From the NCBI GenBank assembly GCA_947505055.1, contig CANNLO010000029.1:1-24735 (forward strand): a stretch of 24,735 bases of DNA, in the 5' to 3' direction. The notes under the pieces are model-generated. The model ran no database searches and was not told the origin of the DNA. It saw only the letters and a program-made list of their open reading frames with translations. Positions 1 to 7,635 of this stretch are shown here, piece by piece. Source of the stretch: Methylococcaceae bacterium (GTDB lineage: Bacteria; Pseudomonadota; Gammaproteobacteria; Methylococcales; Methylomonadaceae). A program made the translations under genes and the position numbers. Position 1 is the first letter of the stretch. The number at the start of each line of letters is the position of its first letter.

Positions 1-537
1 GCCCCGGGTAACGATATCCGAACGCAAACCCTCACAGATTGTTGTTATCGCTGACGCTTTTTTAAAAACATGCGTTTCCAGCATTTTGGTAACGTAATAG
101 CGCAGACTGTTTTCGCTGGTCGTTCCATGGTCAACGGCAGCATCTTCCCAGAAGGCGCGACATTCATACACTAAAGGAATATTGTGCCTCTTGGCTGCTT
201 GAATGGCCGCCAGGCCATTCAAGGCGGGAGAATGAGCATGTAGCACATCGGGCTTTAACTCAGGGATAATTTCATCAAGACGTTTTGAAAGTGATTGTAC
301 AATCGCCCACTGTTCAAGAATCGGCGTATTTGCCATCAATCCTTGAGGTGTTTCTGAACGATAAAAAGTAAAGCCATCTACTTCTTCAATAGGCGCGGTT
401 GCAATATGATGTTTAGCCGATGTAACGTGAAATGTTTCCCAACCCAACTTTCGTTGTTGTTCCAAAATGGCCAGAGTGCGAAAAGTGTAACCGCTGTGCA
501 AAGGAATAGAGTGATCTAATATATGTAAAATTTTCAT
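1..537 (-). CDS. XrtA-system GT4 glycosyltransferase, partial (TIGR04063-like)
   Basis: The N-terminal 179 codons of a GT4 glycosyltransferase, open through the left window edge, so the C-terminal nucleotide-sugar-binding half is not visible. The protein starts MKILHILDHSIPLHSGYTFRT, which I recognise as the opening of the TIGR04063 family of PEP-CTERM/XrtA EPS glycosyltransferases (usually about 400 residues). LHAHSPALNG and YECRAFWEDAAVD are also typical of the family's N-terminal Rossmann domain. It would add a sugar to the lipid-linked EPS repeat unit at the cytoplasmic face of the inner membrane. The start is the ATG at 535-537; no good Shine-Dalgarno is visible. galE ends 110 bases upstream. 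Family assignment is confident; donor and acceptor sugars are unknown. Confidence 0.88.
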   Translation of the reverse strand, partial: MKILHILDHSIPLHSGYTFRTLAILEQQRKLGWETFHVTSAKHHIATAPIEEVDGFTFYRSETPQGLMANTPILEQWAIVQSLSKRLDEIIPELKPDVLHAHSPALNGLAAIQAAKRHNIPLVYECRAFWEDAAVDHGTTSENSLRYYVTKMLETHVFKKASAITTICEGLRSDIVTRG

Positions 538-646
538 GTTTTTTTGGGTTATTTTTAATTACATCACTTTAGCTTTCTGGCCCAAACAAATCCATCCAAG
601 CCAGTTAAGTTTGAATAAAGCATGATCATAAACGCATTACAATCCT

Positions 647-1657
647 TCAATCCGGATAACCCAAAGGATTTTGCTTTTGCCAGTTCCAGGTATCCCGACA
701 CATATCTTCAATATCACACCCTGCCTTCCAACCTAGCTCCAGTTCCGCCTTCGCTGGGTCGGCATACACTTCCGCAATATCTCCGGCACGCCTTGGAGCA
801 ATACCATACTTTACAGGACATCCGGAAGCAAGTTCGAAGGCTTTTACCATTTCCAACACGCTATAGCCACGTCCGGTTCCCAAATTAAACACATGCACGC
901 CAGTCTGGTTTTGCAGCCAGGCCAAAGCTTTTACATGACCTTCTGCCAAATCCATTACGTGGATGTAATCACGCACACCGGTACCGTCCACGGTCGGATA
1001 ATCATTGCCGAACACAGTTAATTGTTCACGCCTACCGACCGCCACCTGACTGATATAAGGCATCAGATTGTTGGGAATACCACTTGGGTCTTCACCGATA
1101 GTACCGCTGAGATGAGCTCCAACCGGGTTGAAATAGCGCAACAATGCAATGCGCCAGGCACCGTCAGATGTCGCCAAATCGGTATAAATCTGTTCCACCA
1201 TCAGTTTTGAGCCGCCATAAGGATTAGTTGCCCCCAACGGAAAATCCTCACGAATCGGCAAACTGGCAGGATCGCCGTAGACGGTTGCAGAGGAGCTAAA
1301 CACCAGCATGTTAATACCAAATTCTGCCATCACCTCTGCCAAAATAACGCTGCCAGAAACATTGTTATCATAGTAGGTCAAAGGCTGTTCGACAGATTCG
1401 CCCACAGATTTTAAACCGGCAAAATGAATAACACCGTCAATGGCATGGGTACGGAATATGTCCCGTAACACCAGACGATCACGCACGTCACCCCGCACCA
1501 AAGGCACGGTCTTGCCGGTGATAGCCGCTACCCGTTGTAAGGACTCTGGTTTGCTATTGGAAAAATTATCCAGCACCAGGACCTCATAACCGGCCTGTAT
1601 CAAGGCCACACATGTATGACTACCAATATAACCGGCACCGCCAGTAACCAAAATCAT
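647..1657 (-). CDS. galE: UDP-glucose 4-epimerase
   Basis: A 336-residue short-chain dehydrogenase-type epimerase of standard GalE length that interconverts UDP-glucose and UDP-galactose in the cytoplasm. The N-terminal NAD site is TGGAGYIGS (residues 5-13), the catalytic pair is Y147-x3-K151 (NPYGGSK), and SSSATVYGD carries the catalytic Ser (about S122). [14 protein letters not shown] and [11 protein letters not shown] are typical GalE C-terminal motifs. The ATG is supported by a strong GAGAGG at 1664-1669. In this context it probably supplies UDP-galactose for the EPS. It is visibly more GC-rich than the gene to its right: bases 721-780 contain 34 G/C, against 15 in 2041-2100. UDP-GlcNAc/GalNAc activity cannot be excluded from sequence alone. 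Confidence 0.93.
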   Translation of the reverse strand: MILVTGGAGYIGSHTCVALIQAGYEVLVLDNFSNSKPESLQRVAAITGKTVPLVRGDVRDRLVLRDIFRTHAIDGVIHFAGLKSVGESVEQPLTYYDNNVSGSVILAEVMAEFGINMLVFSSSATVYGDPASLPIREDFPLGATNPYGGSKLMVEQIYTDLATSDGAWRIALLRYFNPVGAHLSGTIGEDPSGIPNNLMPYISQVAVGRREQLTVFGNDYPTVDGTGVRDYIHVMDLAEGHVKALAWLQNQTGVHVFNLGTGRGYSVLEMVKAFELASGCPVKYGIAPRRAGDIAEVYADPAKAELELGWKAGCDIEDMCRDTWNWQKQNPLGYPD

Positions 1658-1835
1658 TTTTTACCTCTCATTAAAGTAACACCCTTAGTAATTTTTTTAA
1701 GCATTTCTCTTCAGAATCATATTCATCGTGATTACTTTTACTTTATCAGACTCACTATCCAATATCGTAATTACGGCATCGATTTACGACAGACTGCTCT
1801 GCCAGTGGCCATAGCTATCTACACAAGTAACATTG

Positions 1836-1925
1836 CCCCTTCTCCAGAGGAAAAAGGTTGGGATGAGGGGATTATAACTGCTTGATTTTATCCTCCTCAC
1901 CTCATCCCTCTCCAGCAGGAGAGGG
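1836..1925. repeat. Dispersed intergenic repeat, paired imperfect inverted arms
   Basis: Within the 324-base gap between galE and the MNT-HEPN gene, an arm at 1836-1870 is followed after about 20 bases by its imperfect reverse complement at 1891-1925; both contain the GGGATGAGG word. The right arm holds a perfect 8-bp hairpin: CCCTCTCC (1906-1913), loop AGCA, GGAGAGGG (1918-1925). From memory, this CCTCATCCC...CTCTCC...GGAGAGGG style belongs to a very widespread class of short non-coding intergenic repeats. The rest of the gap (1658-1835) shows nothing I can call. Confidence 0.6.
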
Positions 1926-1935
1926 AATGTGGCGC

Positions 1936-1964
1936 TATCACAATCAATTGTCTTGATTGTGATA
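1936..1964. other. Perfect 12-bp stem-loop after the MNT-HEPN gene
   Basis: TATCACAATCAA (1936-1947) pairs perfectly with TTGATTGTGATA (1953-1964) around a 5-base loop. It starts 17 bases past the stop of the gene at 1982 in the direction of its transcription. It could fold in that gene's 3' end, but no T-run follows on the minus strand, so it is not a canonical intrinsic terminator. It may instead be part of the neighbouring repeat or an operator-like palindrome. Confidence 0.5.
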
Positions 1965-1981
1965 ATTAGCAAAAATTCTAC

Positions 1982-2737
1982 TTAATTTATATAATCACTT
2001 ACAACAGCTTTTAATTTTAAATAGATATTTTCTATCAGTTGCTTTTTTGAAAATATATTATTAAGTATCCAGACAATTTTATCAGGATCATCTTCATACT
2101 CATGAGCCAAATCATTTCTTATTTGTCGCAATAGCTTCCAGTCTTCGGCACTGTGTATTAATTGCAACTTTTCTAATTTATTTAAAATATCAATAAAAGA
2201 TAGTTTTTCAAAACTTTCTTCATAGCGGCTAATGACTAATTTAAACAACTTCTCGCCCATTGCATCCTGAAGTTTTGAAAATCGGTATAAATATTGATCA
2301 ATATCCTGAATTTCGTCTTTTGACAGTTGTTGATAGCTTTCAGGTGTCAGTAACATAAAAGCCTGCATATCCTGATATGCATCATTCATTCTATGTAAAT
2401 GTTTATCACATTCATTAATTACTTTTTGTATTCTTAAATGTTCAATAGTCAATTCAACACCCTCTTGTAATGCAACTTGTTCAATTAACCGAGCGGGATC
2501 TTGTGCAAATACAATATCTATTTTTTGCTCTCCAATCAGTTTTTCCAGTGCGATCAGAAATTTTATTTTTTTTTGAAATAAATCTTCTATATTTGCGGGA
2601 GTTATATATAAATCAATATCTCCGCCTTTTTTGCAATCATCTATTCGACTGCCAAACAGATAAACTTTTGCTTCACTACCAAAAAATATTTTGGTGTTTG
2701 TAATGATAGATTTAACTTCAAACTCTGTCAGACGCAT
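1982..2737 (-). CDS. Fused MNT nucleotidyltransferase - HEPN protein
   Basis: A 251-residue, two-domain protein. Residues 1-95 are a minimal (MNT) polymerase-beta-fold nucleotidyltransferase: LFGSR (G29-S30-R31), the metal carboxylates D40-x-D42 in GGDIDLY, and a third acid at D74 (KIDIVF). Residues 100-251 are an alpha-helical HEPN domain ending in RNDLAHEY, giving R207-x4-H212-x-Y214, the Rx4HxY ribonuclease signature of HepT toxins. In known MntA-HepT pairs, the MNT protein AMPylates the Tyr of that motif and silences the HEPN RNase. Here both partners are one polypeptide. The ATG at 2735-2737 starts where the family starts (MRLTEFEV); no Shine-Dalgarno is seen. The gene is very AT-rich compared with galE, which suggests transfer. 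It could be a self-inactivated toxin, a defence protein, or an enzyme without toxicity. Confidence 0.85.
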   Translation of the reverse strand: MRLTEFEVKSIITNTKIFFGSEAKVYLFGSRIDDCKKGGDIDLYITPANIEDLFQKKIKFLIALEKLIGEQKIDIVFAQDPARLIEQVALQEGVELTIEHLRIQKVINECDKHLHRMNDAYQDMQAFMLLTPESYQQLSKDEIQDIDQYLYRFSKLQDAMGEKLFKLVISRYEESFEKLSFIDILNKLEKLQLIHSAEDWKLLRQIRNDLAHEYEDDPDKIVWILNNIFSKKQLIENIYLKLKAVVSDYIN

Positions 2738-2844
2738 GCAAATAAAAAAAATAGTAATAATGTAGAGACGAATATCTAATGACGCTACAAGGACTCACTA
2801 GACTAAAAATCATTTTATACACCTTGCTTTAGTTACGCAAAATA

Positions 2845-3106
2845 CTAGCCAAGTAATTTATCATAGTCTACGTGACTACCAATCCAAAACCACTGTATTC
2901 CTTGATCAACCGGCACACCAAGTGCGCGATATCCCAAGCTAATACGAACACTACGAAATGCGCCATTTCTAACAGATTTGAGTTTTAACGATGGATGATA
3001 TGGATTGTCTTTAAGCAATTCATAGCTTTCACGCGCTTGGTGCTGAATGTCAACAAGGCAAAGCATCAAAATATTGCCAGAATTTCGAGGTTGTAAAGTG
3101 CTTCAA
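2845..3106 (-). pseudogene. RelE/HigB-like toxin, frame disrupted near its N-terminus
   Basis: The 3' part encodes a plasmid-stabilisation-type RelE-superfamily toxin (SYELLKDNPYHPSLKLKSV, FRSVRISLGYRALG, WFWIGSHVDYDKLL). In its own frame it is only about 74 residues and lacks the expected N-terminus. That N-terminus is present in another frame: a TTG at 3104-3106, overlapping the antitoxin stop as TTGA, encodes MKHFTTSKFWQYFDALPC and then meets TGA. The reading would continue into DIQHQARESYELL if one base were removed near 3050. The total length of 262 bases is 87 codons plus one base, as expected for a single insertion. The toxin is therefore probably inactive, unless translation frameshifts or restarts at the internal TTG/ATG (3064-3069). 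A sequencing or assembly error would give the same picture. Confidence 0.72.
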
Positions 3107-3303
3107 AGTTCACGAGCCTTGCCATTTTGATATTCGGCTAAAGCTTCAGCCGCCAACTCATCGAATTTGCCTGCACCAGCATCTGCTTCAATTTGTGCTT
3201 CCCAGATAGCATCATCAAACTGAACAAACCATCGGCGAAATTCAGCTAACTCGACTGCGGGTAACTGCTGAACGGCTTGCTCAATAGCCTGGATAGACAT
3301 CAT
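3103..3303 (-). CDS. Antitoxin of a RelE-type toxin-antitoxin pair
   Basis: A 66-residue acidic, Ala/Glu-rich small protein (LPAVELAEFRRWFVQFDDAIWEAQ, IEADAGAGKFDELAAEALAEY), recognised as the antitoxin-like partner usually encoded just before toxins of the adjacent type. Two adjacent ATGs occur (3301-3303 and 3298-3300). AGGAG at 3310-3314 sits 6 bases before the first and 9 before the second, so either could be used. The stop overlaps the toxin's TTG start by translational coupling, as in ordinary TA operons. It begins 33 bases after the amidotransferase stop on the same strand, so it may be co-transcribed with the EPS genes. It would bind and neutralise the toxin if any functional toxin is made. 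Confidence 0.75.
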   Translation of the reverse strand: MMSIQAIEQAVQQLPAVELAEFRRWFVQFDDAIWEAQIEADAGAGKFDELAAEALAEYQNGKAREL

Positions 3304-3336
3304 AAGTGACTCCTAAATATTTTATACGCGTAAAAA

Positions 3337-5226
3337 TCAGGCATTATTCTTCAAAAACGCTTCAAACATGAATAATGACCAGATTGCTGAACTGTAGTCA
3401 CGCATGCCGCTTTCATGTTGACTGACTATCTGCCTTAAAAATTCTTGATCAAACAAGCCGCATTGCATCATGGTTTCGCCTAGCAGCGCTTCTCGTACCT
3501 TGTCTTTTAACGGACCTTTAAACCAAGTGTTTAAGGGGACGGCAAAACCCATTTTGGGGCGATATAAAATGTCATTGGGTAAATAATTTTCCAGGGCTTT
3601 TTTAAAGATGTATTTGCCCTCACGACCTTTGAGCTTAAGTTCGGGTTGTATTCCTGCCATCCATTCGACCAGTTTATGATCCAACAATGGCACGCGCACT
3701 TCCAAGGCATGTGCCATACTGGCTCGGTCGACTTTGGTCAAAATATCGCCGGGTAAATAAGTTTTTATATCCAGATATTGCACCAATGATAACGGACTGT
3801 CTGTAGGCGCTTTATCAACATGCCGTCTAAACACATCAACCGCCTGATAGCCTTGTAAATCTGCCTTTAACTTTGCGCTAAACAGGTTGCTACGCATTTC
3901 ATTTGAAAGTACTGATACACTATGAAAATAACCTTCCATCGAGTCACGGGAAATGGATTCAAGGGTTGATTTAGCGCGAAATACTTTTGGCGCCCAATCC
4001 GCTTTGGGATAAACACGTCCCAGCAAGCCAAACACCGGCTTTCTGATACTGTCAGGTAACCAGGAGCGCATCTGCTCTTCATAGGTATGCCAACGATGTC
4101 GCCGGTAACCGGCCAAGTTTTCATCACCACCATCACCGGATAAAACCACGGTGACCTGTTTTTTAGCCAGCTCGCAAACTCTATAAGTTGGTAACGCGGA
4201 ACTATCGGCATAAGGCTCATCATACAAGCCAGCCAATTGATCGAGCAGACTAAAGTCATCTGGATCAACTTGGCTTAAACGATGTGAGGTGTGATAGCGT
4301 TCTGCCACTTTGGCGGCAAATTGTGCTTCGTTGAAAGCGGGATCACCAAAGGAGATTGAGCAGGTATTGACGGGATCACTGGACAAGCCGGCCATCATGG
4401 CCACGATTGCACTTGAATCCACACCGCCGGATAAAAAGGCACCTAATGGCACATCGGCTACCATGCGAATTTTAACCGCTTCGCGCAGTCGTTCGATCAG
4501 TTCTTCACCGGTTGCCTGCTCATCTTGCTGCGGTCTGCTTGAAAAATCCACATCCCAATATTGACGCGGCTGATAGGTTTTATTGCCACGTTTTAGGGTT
4601 AAGCAATACCCCGGTTCCAGTTTATAAACATTTTTATAAATGGTCTTAGGATCAGGAATATAGCCAAAACCAAAATAATCTTCTATGGCAGTTGGATCAA
4701 ATTCTTTAGGCAATTCGGGATGTTCTTTAAGGGACTTTAATTCGGAACCAAAAATGAACTGCCCGCTTGGCAGTTCTGCGTAATAAAGCGGCTTAACGCC
4801 GAGTCGGTCACGCGCCAAAAATAAAGTTTGCTGGTCTCTGTCCCAAATCCCAAAAGCAAACATCCCGCGTAATCGGTCTACGCAGGCTTCGCCCCAGGCT
4901 TGCCAGGCATATAATATGACTTCGGTATCACAGTGGGTATCGAAAACATATCCCAATGCTTCCAGTTCTGTTCTAAGTTCGGGGAAGTTGTAAACTTCGC
5001 CGTTATAAGTCAAAACGGCATTTTTATCCCGGCTAACCATCGGTTGCTGACCACTGGTCAGGTCAATGATTGATAAACGGCGATGACCAAAACCCAGACC
5101 GGCTTCAATATGCAAACCGCCTTCGTCGGGACCACGATGAAACTGGGTTTCGTTCATCCGCGACAACAAATCACGATTAATTTCCCGTTTTTCTCTTAGA
5201 TCGAAGATGCCGACAATTCCGCACAT
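3337..5226 (-). CDS. XrtA-system asparagine synthase-like amidotransferase
   Basis: A 629-residue class-II glutamine amidotransferase fused to an asparagine-synthetase-type ATP-pyrophosphatase. The N-terminal nucleophile is Cys2 (MCGIVGIFD), with RGPDEGG at 31-37 and LTYNGEVYN at 72-80. The PP-loop is SGGVDS (266-271), followed by LSGDGGDENLAGYRRHRW and the C-terminal DRASMAHALEVRVPLLDH region. It matches the XrtA/PEP-CTERM amidotransferase family (TIGR03108), which probably amidates a carboxyl group of the EPS or a precursor using glutamine and ATP; the exact acceptor is not established. Start ATG 5224-5226, AGGA about 10 bases upstream. It begins 6 bases after the upstream glycosyltransferase stop, so the two are likely co-transcribed. 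The acidic sugars made by the dehydrogenase in this locus are a plausible substrate class. Confidence 0.92.
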   Translation of the reverse strand: MCGIVGIFDLREKREINRDLLSRMNETQFHRGPDEGGLHIEAGLGFGHRRLSIIDLTSGQQPMVSRDKNAVLTYNGEVYNFPELRTELEALGYVFDTHCDTEVILYAWQAWGEACVDRLRGMFAFGIWDRDQQTLFLARDRLGVKPLYYAELPSGQFIFGSELKSLKEHPELPKEFDPTAIEDYFGFGYIPDPKTIYKNVYKLEPGYCLTLKRGNKTYQPRQYWDVDFSSRPQQDEQATGEELIERLREAVKIRMVADVPLGAFLSGGVDSSAIVAMMAGLSSDPVNTCSISFGDPAFNEAQFAAKVAERYHTSHRLSQVDPDDFSLLDQLAGLYDEPYADSSALPTYRVCELAKKQVTVVLSGDGGDENLAGYRRHRWHTYEEQMRSWLPDSIRKPVFGLLGRVYPKADWAPKVFRAKSTLESISRDSMEGYFHSVSVLSNEMRSNLFSAKLKADLQGYQAVDVFRRHVDKAPTDSPLSLVQYLDIKTYLPGDILTKVDRASMAHALEVRVPLLDHKLVEWMAGIQPELKLKGREGKYIFKKALENYLPNDILYRPKMGFAVPLNTWFKGPLKDKVREALLGETMMQCGLFDQEFLRQIVSQHESGMRDYSSAIWSLFMFEAFLKNNA

Positions 5227-5232
5227 AGTTAT

Positions 5233-6390
5233 TTATTCCTGATTTAAAAGTGAGTCATAAACTGTTTTATAGCGCCCAACCATGGCAGTTAAGGAAAACT
5301 CCTGCAACACACGTTGATGGCCATTTTTTCCGTGCAAATGTCTTTTTTCTATATTTTCGACATACTCTGCAATCTTTTCTGCCATTAAATTTACGTCACT
5401 GGGCGGAACCAGGCCACCGGTTTTTCCATTACTAACCAGTTCCGGATTGCCACCGACATCTGTAGCAATAACCGGTAATCCCGTGGCCATCGCTTCGAGG
5501 ATGGTATTTGAGATGCCTTCGGCTTGTGAGGGCAATACAAATATATCCAGAAAACGCATAATTTCAGCAACATCATTACGTTCACCGGGCAGCCAGGCAT
5601 TTTCGGCTAAGTGGTTTTCTGCCAACAAACCTATGGCTTGCGTTTTAAGTGGGCCATCGCCGGCAATAATCAGCCTTAATACGGGTTTAAGTTCAGGACT
5701 GTTCTGACACAATAAAATAAAGGCCTTAACCAAGGTTAACTGATCTTTAACGCCATGCATTCGTCCGACGGTACCGATAATAATTTGATCCTGATTAGTT
5801 GAAAATGGACAATCAACCAAGGGGCTTTTATTTTGTGGGCATGGAAAAAAAATACGGGTATCGACACCATTACAGATACGGGTTATTTTTTTTGGGCTGA
5901 CTTTAATTTTTTCGGTGAGATAGCTTTCCAAATGCTTTGACAACGGAATAAACCGTTGGATCAAGGGTTTTATTAGTCGCCGTACCCATTGATATTTAAT
6001 ATTTGTACCATTGGGATCAAAGACATCCCAACCATGTTCACCATGCACTCGGCATTTTATGCCTGCCAACCAACTGGGCACCAAATATTCAATGGTAGCC
6101 AGGTTACGGGTATGAACGATGGTTGGTTTAAGCTCTTTTAACAGCTTATACAGCCGAATAAATGACGCCCAATCCTGGCCTTCATTTTTGTTTAATTGAT
6201 AGATAGCGACATCGGCGCGTGTCAGGCGTTGTTTAAAATCTGTGCTGTCTTTTAGACACACGATTGCGTGTCGGTAAGCGTCGGGGTTCATTTGGTTGAT
6301 AAGATTAACCAGGCCATTTTCAAGTCCGCCTATGCCCAAACGATAGATAATATGCACGATTAACGGAGGTTGCGTTTTATCAGTGCTCAT
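5233..6390 (-). CDS. XrtA-system GT4 glycosyltransferase (TIGR03088-like)
   Basis: A 385-residue GT-B fold retaining glycosyltransferase. The N-terminal domain opens PPLIVHIIYRLGIGGLENGLVNL (residues 8-30), typical of TIGR03088. The C-terminal domain has GTVGRMHGVKDQ, IIAGDGPL and the GT4 ExE-type motif EGISNTILE (E291...E299) followed by ATGLPVIATDVGGNPELV. The reading frame is open back to a TTG at 6438, but I place the start at the ATG 6388-6390: it lies 2 bases after the upstream gene's stop (TAATCATG), gives the family N-terminus, and avoids a 46-base overlap. Translational coupling with the preceding glycosyltransferase is likely. In many XrtA loci the exosortase gene lies between these two glycosyltransferase genes; here there is no room for it. 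Confidence 0.92.
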   Translation of the reverse strand: MSTDKTQPPLIVHIIYRLGIGGLENGLVNLINQMNPDAYRHAIVCLKDSTDFKQRLTRADVAIYQLNKNEGQDWASFIRLYKLLKELKPTIVHTRNLATIEYLVPSWLAGIKCRVHGEHGWDVFDPNGTNIKYQWVRRLIKPLIQRFIPLSKHLESYLTEKIKVSPKKITRICNGVDTRIFFPCPQNKSPLVDCPFSTNQDQIIIGTVGRMHGVKDQLTLVKAFILLCQNSPELKPVLRLIIAGDGPLKTQAIGLLAENHLAENAWLPGERNDVAEIMRFLDIFVLPSQAEGISNTILEAMATGLPVIATDVGGNPELVSNGKTGGLVPPSDVNLMAEKIAEYVENIEKRHLHGKNGHQRVLQEFSLTAMVGRYKTVYDSLLNQE

Positions 6391-6392
6391 GA

Positions 6393-7598
6393 TTAATCTT
6401 TTATTAACGATGATAGTTGATGAACATTTTGTTCCCAACTAAAATTTTCTTTAACAAAATCACGATTAGCCGTGGAAAAGATTAAGCCTGACTGATTTTG
6501 CAGTAATCCATCAATCTGCCTGACCATTTCTTCAACATCATCACTAACCGACACGGCCAGACTTTCATTGTAGTCAATGCCTTCCATAGCCAGGGATGTT
6601 GCAATAACATGCTTGCCCATCGCCATAGCTTCCAATACTTTGTTTTGTATGCCCCGGGCAATTCTCAACGGCGCAACGGCAAGCGCAGCATGGGCCACAA
6701 AGGGTCTTACGTCATCGACCGCACCGGTCACAATGATATTAGGATGTTTTACCAAGTCTTGAACGTCCTTGGCAGGCTTGGAACCGACAATGTAGAATTT
6801 TGTGTTTGGATGTTTTTTCAGTACATTTGGGAAAACGTCTGTAGCAAACCAGCAGACCGCATCAACATTGGCCCAATAATCCATGGCACCGGTAAATACC
6901 AGGGCTTGTTGGTCTTCAGCATAAGGTGAGGCAAATTTTTGTTCAGGTGAAAAAAAATCGATATCGACACCGTTATTAATATGGCTGATTTTATGCTTTA
7001 AAGTGGGCGCAAGCTGTTTAAACAAAGCCGCTTCCTGCTCGGAAACAAAAAGACTGGTTTTAGCTTGCCCGGCAATTTTATGCTCATAAGCATAAAGATA
7101 TTTAGACTCACGTTGATAAATCCATCGCGCTAAACCCTGTTTTTTGGCGGCATATTGTCGCCATTTATCTGAATCTACATCGACAAAATCGACGATCATA
7201 TCGATCTCGTTATTTTGCTGAAGTTTTGGTTCAATAAATTGCGCCATTACCGATGAAAAAATCAGTACTTTTTTAATTGCATGCGTTTTTATGGTTTTAT
7301 CAACCCAGTCCTGCATTTCTTGATTTTTATAATACGGCAAGCTTAATGCCTGACCTGTTAACAAACCTTGCAAGCTTTTGATTTTTGCCTGAAACGGCTT
7401 AAGCCCGACATAATGAGTTTCCGCGCACAACGCATCTACTTTAGCGGTATATTGCCAGTCGTTTGGATCATCGATAAAAGTGCCTAAATGAATCGTATAT
7501 TCCGAGGCTAAATATTTTAGAAAATGAAATGAACGGATCTTGTCGCCTTTATTGGGCGGGTAAGGGATTCTATGTACCAGAAACAGTAAATCATTCAT
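6393..7598 (-). CDS. XrtA-system GT4 glycosyltransferase (TIGR03087-like)
   Basis: A 401-residue GT-B glycosyltransferase of the TIGR03087 family. The N-terminus LLFLVHRIPYPPNKGDKIRS (4-23) is the hallmark. The C-terminal donor-binding domain has FTGAMDYWANVDAVCWF, FYIVGSKP, VTGAVDDVRPF and GIQNKVLEAMAMGKHVIAT, starting near residue 316 with the catalytic-motif Glu at about 323. It would transfer one sugar of the EPS repeat unit at the inner-membrane cytoplasmic face. Start ATG 7596-7598; no convincing Shine-Dalgarno. It follows the FemAB gene by 37 bases and is followed after 2 bases by the second glycosyltransferase, so these genes form one transcription unit. Confidence 0.92.
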   Translation of the reverse strand: MNDLLFLVHRIPYPPNKGDKIRSFHFLKYLASEYTIHLGTFIDDPNDWQYTAKVDALCAETHYVGLKPFQAKIKSLQGLLTGQALSLPYYKNQEMQDWVDKTIKTHAIKKVLIFSSVMAQFIEPKLQQNNEIDMIVDFVDVDSDKWRQYAAKKQGLARWIYQRESKYLYAYEHKIAGQAKTSLFVSEQEAALFKQLAPTLKHKISHINNGVDIDFFSPEQKFASPYAEDQQALVFTGAMDYWANVDAVCWFATDVFPNVLKKHPNTKFYIVGSKPAKDVQDLVKHPNIIVTGAVDDVRPFVAHAALAVAPLRIARGIQNKVLEAMAMGKHVIATSLAMEGIDYNESLAVSVSDDVEEMVRQIDGLLQNQSGLIFSTANRDFVKENFSWEQNVHQLSSLIKD

Positions 7599-7635
7599 AA
7601 CGGATTTATATGTATGATGAGTCAGACTGATTTAG

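Noticed and set aside
622..888. Long + strand open frames opposite the minus-strand genes (for example this one opposite galE)
   Set aside because: They mirror strongly supported genes on the other strand and show no family motifs or ribosome-binding sites.
1936..1964. Perfect stem-loop considered as intrinsic terminator or attachment site
   Set aside because: No T-run follows in either useful direction and no integrase or tRNA is nearby.
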